From Dendrobium chrysotoxum (Eukaryota; Streptophyta; Magnoliopsida; Asparagales; Orchidaceae): a stretch of 64,000 nt of DNA. Positions within the stretch are counted from its first letter, which is position 1. The number at the start of each line of letters is the position of its first letter. Shown piece after piece: positions 59,360 through 64,000 of the stretch. The stretch lies in NCBI GenBank assembly GCA_019925795.1, contig CM034298.1:28635556-28699555 (forward strand), written 5' to 3'. The position numbers were made by a program, and so were the translations under genes. The notes beneath the pieces were generated by a model that saw nothing but the letters and a program-made list of their open reading frames with translations, ran no database searches and had not been told where the DNA came from.

Positions 59360-60455
59360 TTACACACACTTTAGATGGTTTGCTAGGACAACCAACTCTA
59401 ATATAGGCTAGGTCGATGGTATGGCTTGGTTTATTTGTAGTGTCGTTCCTTGAGGGTACTCATATTTGGATTGTTTACTTTTTGTACTCTAGATGTTATA
59501 TTTATATTTTTTGGTGCACATTTTAAGTGGGCTCTTAGGCCATTTTACATTTAATTATATACAGTCACACATAATCATATATGTGCATTTTCCTATATAC
59601 CACTCTTTATATTCTTGTAAAAAGTAGAATATACCTAGGTAATTATGTAAATGAAAGTTATGATTTTAATGTAAATATTTTAGATACTTCTATAGTTAGA
59701 TTGAGTAGTATAGTATTAAGAGTTATAAAAGATTTAAAAATGAATTCTCATATATATTTGTAGATTCCAAAAAGAAATGATTCTTCTTTATTTAAAGATC
59801 ATTAACTTTTGGAATTCTTTAGAAGAACTAGAAGCTAGAAGATTGTAGAGAGAAATAAACAATCATATTCAAATTTATATTATAATATAATAAAAATCCA
59901 GGCTTGTTGTTAATGAACCTAGCCCCCTTTACTTTACAAAAGTCCCTAGGTTATACTCTGAGAAATTATCAATAAATAAAAGCTTTTATTTATGCATTGT
60001 TGTTGATGGATCATTTTACTGTGTGATCATGTACAAATTGTAAAGTCATTATTTTAAAATTTTCTAAATTATAGTTCCGTAATTTATAGGATATAACCAT
60101 CTAATCCTATATTAATATGGCAATTATTTGTCCTTAGGATTGTTACATGGTAGCTCACTCTAGGTAAGTGTAAGTCTGGATTGTATACACCCCTTAGTCT
60201 CTACACATTCCTCTTGTTCTATACTTCTAAAAATACGTCATCTAAAATCTAAATCCAAACTCCGAATTCAAATTAAAGATTTATAATCTAAAGCCTGTAT
60301 AACAAAATATTGATAACCCAAACCTTTATTTAAATATATATGAATTTTTAAATCTTTAGTCTTCACTTTGATCTAGAGTATTCTCTTCGAGGATGTAATT
60401 AACTATAGGGGCTTGCCTTTATAGAAATTTAGAACCCAGAATTAAAATAAATCCC
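59360..60455. repeat. Ancient direct repeat, copy 2
   Basis: Counterpart of 55640-57030, same orientation and block order, shorter by some 300 bp. Confidence 0.55.
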
Positions 60456-61792
60456 ACCTTTTTTTTTTCAAAGGGGAAAATTTGTTAATGCAAACTTAGC
60501 TTTATATATTAGTTTATTTCATAATCAAGAAGATATGTGAATATTCTTTTTATACTTAGGGATGAATTGAATATTCCTTATTTTGTTTGATTATGAAAAT
60601 AAATAAATTAATTTTATTTTCTAATTAAATGATTAGTGAATGCTCTTTTTTATCCTTCAGTAGGAATAAAATATTCCTTATGTTGCGTTTAATTATGAAA
60701 ATAAATTAAGTTTTTTTTTTACAAATTGATAGTGATATATTAGTTGTTCTCTCAAGATGTTATAATATTAATTTATATAGATTTGAACAAAAGAAACATT
60801 TAAAGAAAATTATGTGGCAAACTAAAAGAATGTAAAACTTTTCCAAAACAGTCAACTTCCTGGCTGCATAAAAATCCAGTGAATTAAATTAATAAAAAAT
60901 TAATCAATCTTAAAAAATTAATATCTCCTCATCATCTTAACCAAATTGAATTATTCTTGTCTCTATTAATTAAACTTGAGGAGATCTACAAAAGCATTTT
61001 GAAATTGAGGGTCAATTTTACATATTCTTAAATTAATTTCATAAATACTCCTCATTGTATTTATTAATTTAATTGGTAGATAGCTCCATTTGCTCTTAAA
61101 CACTTAGGGATGCTTCTTGGAGATGTTTTGCACATCTCCAAAACTATTCATGGTTGTTTAAGGTCTTATTAAGCCTCAATTTGAATTTTAAATTCCTATT
61201 TTAGAAATTGAACTAGAAATAAAAGTTTTATAACTAAGGATCCATAGAGAATTTAGCGATGTAGTTATGTTGATTGTTAGACAACTGTTAAAGGTTTAGT
61301 TATCAACTGATTTCATTTTAATCAAAGTTTTAGCCAGCCCTATCAGAATTTTTCAAAGTATAGACGTATTTACATTAAGAATTCATATTAAACCCTAGGG
61401 AGGCAATGATGTGCTCAAATTAGTATGGATTAAACCTTAGGTTAGTAATAACATATGGTTTAAATTTTAGACCAATTGGAGTTCTTTTAGTCTATCATTT
61501 AGGAAACCCTATATTTTAAAACATAAATAAACTCAAAATGTTGATAAATCATTAAAAATATAAAAAAAATACAAACTAAATTGCACTCAACTCTAAATTA
61601 ATGTATCAATCATTAAAAATTAAAAGCCCCATCAAAAAATTTAAAGAAAAAAAAAATAATATTTAAGTCCAAATGAATTCCAATCTCTTAGAATTATCAT
61701 ATTATGTCATCATTGACCTATATTGATGATGCCATAATTATTCCAGTTGATTTTGTTAAACAAAGAAAAATCCCATAATCACCTTCATTAAA
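60456..61792. other. AT-rich spacer, nothing recognised
   Basis: Poly-A/T-rich sequence without ORFs or repeats that I can define. Confidence 0.4.
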
Positions 61793-63015
61793 AAAATAAT
61801 GAATAATGCACATTTTCAAATAAATTGTAACCAAATAAATAAAAATCCAAAAAATACAAACTCAGTTCCACTAGACTCTAAAAAAAACATAAAATATAGT
61901 AAAAATATAAAAAATCTTAAAATTACAAATAAAAATTAAAAACATACTTTGGTCAAACCCTTGAATAAATTTAAAAAGAATAAGAAATCATTAAAAAATT
62001 AACAAAAAAATAAATAAATCATAATAAATAGGAATACAAATAAAATAAAATTAGTAAATTAAACTTAATAAATATATAAAATTCAAATTAAATAATTAAA
62101 CATAAATTAGTTAGATAAATCCAAATTAATAAAAATTAAAGCTAATTTATAAAAGAAAATTAAATAAAATTCAAATAAAATGTAAATAAATCAAATTAAA
62201 TTAAGAAATAAAATATCAAAGATAAATTAAAAATAAAAAAAATATATAAAAAAAATTAAATTATCAAACTTATATAAGTAAAAGAAATAAATTAAAAACA
62301 AAATAAAATTCAACTAAAATTTTAAAATTCAAAATTAATAAGTAAAATAAAAATAATTGGATAATAAATAAAAATTAAATTAAGTGAACTAAATAACTTT
62401 TTTAAAAATAATGAATAATGCACATTTTCAAATAAATTGTAACCAAATAAATAAAAATCCATAAAATACAAACTCAGTTCCACTAGACTCTAAAAAAAAC
62501 ATAAAATTTAGTAAAAATATAAAAAATCTTACAATTACAAATAAAAATTAAAAACATACTTTGGTCAAACCCTTGAATAAATTTAAAAAGAATAAGAAAT
62601 CATTAAAAAATTAACAAAAAAATAAATAAATCATAATAAATAGGAATACAAATAAAATAAATTTAGTAAATTAAACTTAATAAATATATAAAATTCAAAT
62701 TAAATAATTAAACATAAATTAGTTAGATAAATCCAAATTAATAAAAAATTAAAGCTAATTTATAAAAGAAAATTAAATAAAATTCAAATAAAATGTAAAT
62801 AAATCAAATTAAATTAAGAAATAAAATATCAAAGATAAATTAAAAATAAAAAAAATTTATAAAAAAAATTAAATTATCAAACTTATATAAGTAAAAGAAA
62901 TAAATTAAAAACTAAATAAAATTCAACTAAAATTTTAAAATTCAAAATTAATTAGTAAAATAAAAATAATTGGATAATAAATAAAAATTAAATTAAGTGA
63001 ACTAAATAACTTTAA
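61793..63015. repeat. Tandem duplication, two 612-bp units
   Basis: 61793-62404 and 62405-63015 are nearly identical end to end; for example GAATAATGCACATTTTC is at 61801 and 62413, and GATAATAAATAAAAATT recurs near each end. Only a handful of substitutions and single-base indels separate them. About 85% A+T, no ORF. Confidence 0.93.
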
Positions 63016-63169
63016 AAAAAATCTAATTCAATTCAATGTAATTAAATAAATCAAAAATAAAAATGTTAAATAAAATAAAGGCTTTATGTGTTTGTGTTAT
63101 CCTTTTCTTATTGAAATATTGCAATTTACATTAAAAAAGATAAGGAGATATAAATAATGAAGTCCTACT
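63016..63169. other. Short spacer before LINE-3
   Basis: AT-rich; it may include the truncated 3' end of LINE-3, but no poly-T run marks a tail. Confidence 0.4.
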
Positions 63170-64000
63170 CTAACTGGTCTTTACCTTGCTATTTGATCTT
63201 TTCTACAACCTTAATCACCCATTGATTGAATTTTGCAACATCTTTCAATTTACCACATTAAATTATAATAGGTTCAATTTCTTTAATTCCTTGCCATCCT
63301 TTAGGAAATTGGTTAAACTCTTGTAATCTTCCTTATCTCAGCAAAGCATTTATTGGCACAACATTTCATCTAATCCTCCACCAAAATAAGATCTCTCATC
63401 TTCTAACTTTTAGACGGCTCATCCATTTCATACTATTAAAATTTGGAAAAATAGGATGTATAGTACATTCAAATGCCAAAGCAGTCATTGATTTACCTGA
63501 ATTAGCATGTCTTGGCTTAAGTTTATCTTTAGACATATTGGATAATATAGGAATTTCATGAATATACTTTATTATCTACTTACCAAAAAGCTTCTATAAT
63601 TCAGTAACATTCCACTTACCTTCCTCATTTAGCAAATGAGCCACATTCATATCTTGTAACACCTGAAAGTTGTATTGAGCAGGCCATCTATCAAGAAATC
63701 TATCCAATATCTAAACATCTTCCATCACCTTGATACTCTAACAATTTTCCACTTGCCATCTAATTAAAGGATTTAAGAATTTAGTTACCTCCACCAGAAT
63801 ACGCCAAATAAATGAAGCTCCCCTTTTAATTTCCCCATTCTAAATATCCTTACCATATTTAGCAATAATATTTCTATTAAGTAGTGAATTGGGTTTCTGA
63901 ATAAAATTCCAAGCTAAACTGGTCTTGAAAAGTCCTTGCCTTGTTGTTACACTTTGGATACAAGGCCCACCCAAAGGAATTAATAGACAAAAAATATCCC
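63170..64000 (-). pseudogene. LINE-3: L1-type ORF2 3' fragment, extends beyond window
   Basis: On the minus strand, several frames together give LINE ORF2 sequence downstream of the RT: GLFKTSLAWNFIQKPNSLLNRNIIAKYGKD near 63960-63850, then WRIR.NVVPINALLR (zf-RVT start) near 63380-63330 and CGKLKDVAKFNQW near 63255-63215. The order matches LINE-1 (ASNFLDISNSLLNKVLVAKYG, then zf-RVT). Many stops. The RNase H domain is absent, so the 3' end is truncated. Confidence 0.8.

Overview
The window is repetitive plant nuclear DNA, almost certainly from a seed plant with a large, AT-rich genome. I see no host gene, tRNA or rRNA. All recognisable coding sequence belongs to retrotransposons: L1-type LINEs with a DUF4283/CCHC ORF1 and a C-terminal RNase H, an RTE-type LINE tail, and five Ty1/copia elements of the Sirevirus type. 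The Sirevirus call rests on the PBS TGGTATCAGAGC, duplicated AAAAGGGGGAGA polypurine tracts, 1.7-2.0 kb LTRs packed with short palindromes, and a two-knuckle gag. The species cannot be named from this sequence.

Layout. 1-6119: a nearly full-length but broken L1-type LINE (LINE-1, + strand, 5' end outside the window). 6120-11461: a decayed Sirevirus (S0, - strand) with pol, gag, PBS and one LTR; the LTR carries a 177-bp RTE LINE tail with a 22-bp target duplication. 11462-12239: unassigned. 12240-16440 and 45440-46314: a second L1-type LINE (LINE-2, +) split by a 29-kb nested block. 16441-45439: Sirevirus A (-), flanked by GTTAT/ATTAT. Inside A sit Sirevirus B (20076-29827, +, perfect AAGGA duplication, in A pol) and Sirevirus C (32979-42126, +, perfect ATTTC duplication, in A gag). 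46315-50153: Sirevirus D (-), which has lost all of pol and most of one LTR. 50160-51300: an array of a TATGGTCAAG-centred motif. 51300-63100: AT-rich non-coding DNA with an ancient pair of long direct repeats, a 612-bp recent tandem duplication and a 30-bp palindrome. 63170-64000: a third L1-type LINE (LINE-3, -).

Order of events read from nesting: LINE-2 landed first, A inserted into its ORF2, then B and C inserted independently into A. LTR divergence judged by eye agrees: A LTRs differ most, B less, C about 2-3%. C is nearly intact: pol is one frame with two TAG codons, and gag has one TGA, one frameshift and one TAG.

The most interesting signals are in the Sirevirus RNA rather than its proteins. 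(1) The LTR leader downstream of the TATA box carries a chain of small hairpins whose stems differ between units and families yet still pair, often around an AGGAG loop. (2) A 9-bp stem with a 10-nt loop lies exactly between the gag stop and the pol start in B and C, and nearly intact in A. (3) The U3 regions carry arrays of short palindromes with one architecture but two family-specific sequences (ATCGTCC-N-GGACGAT in A/B, TCGTAC-T-GTACGA in C).
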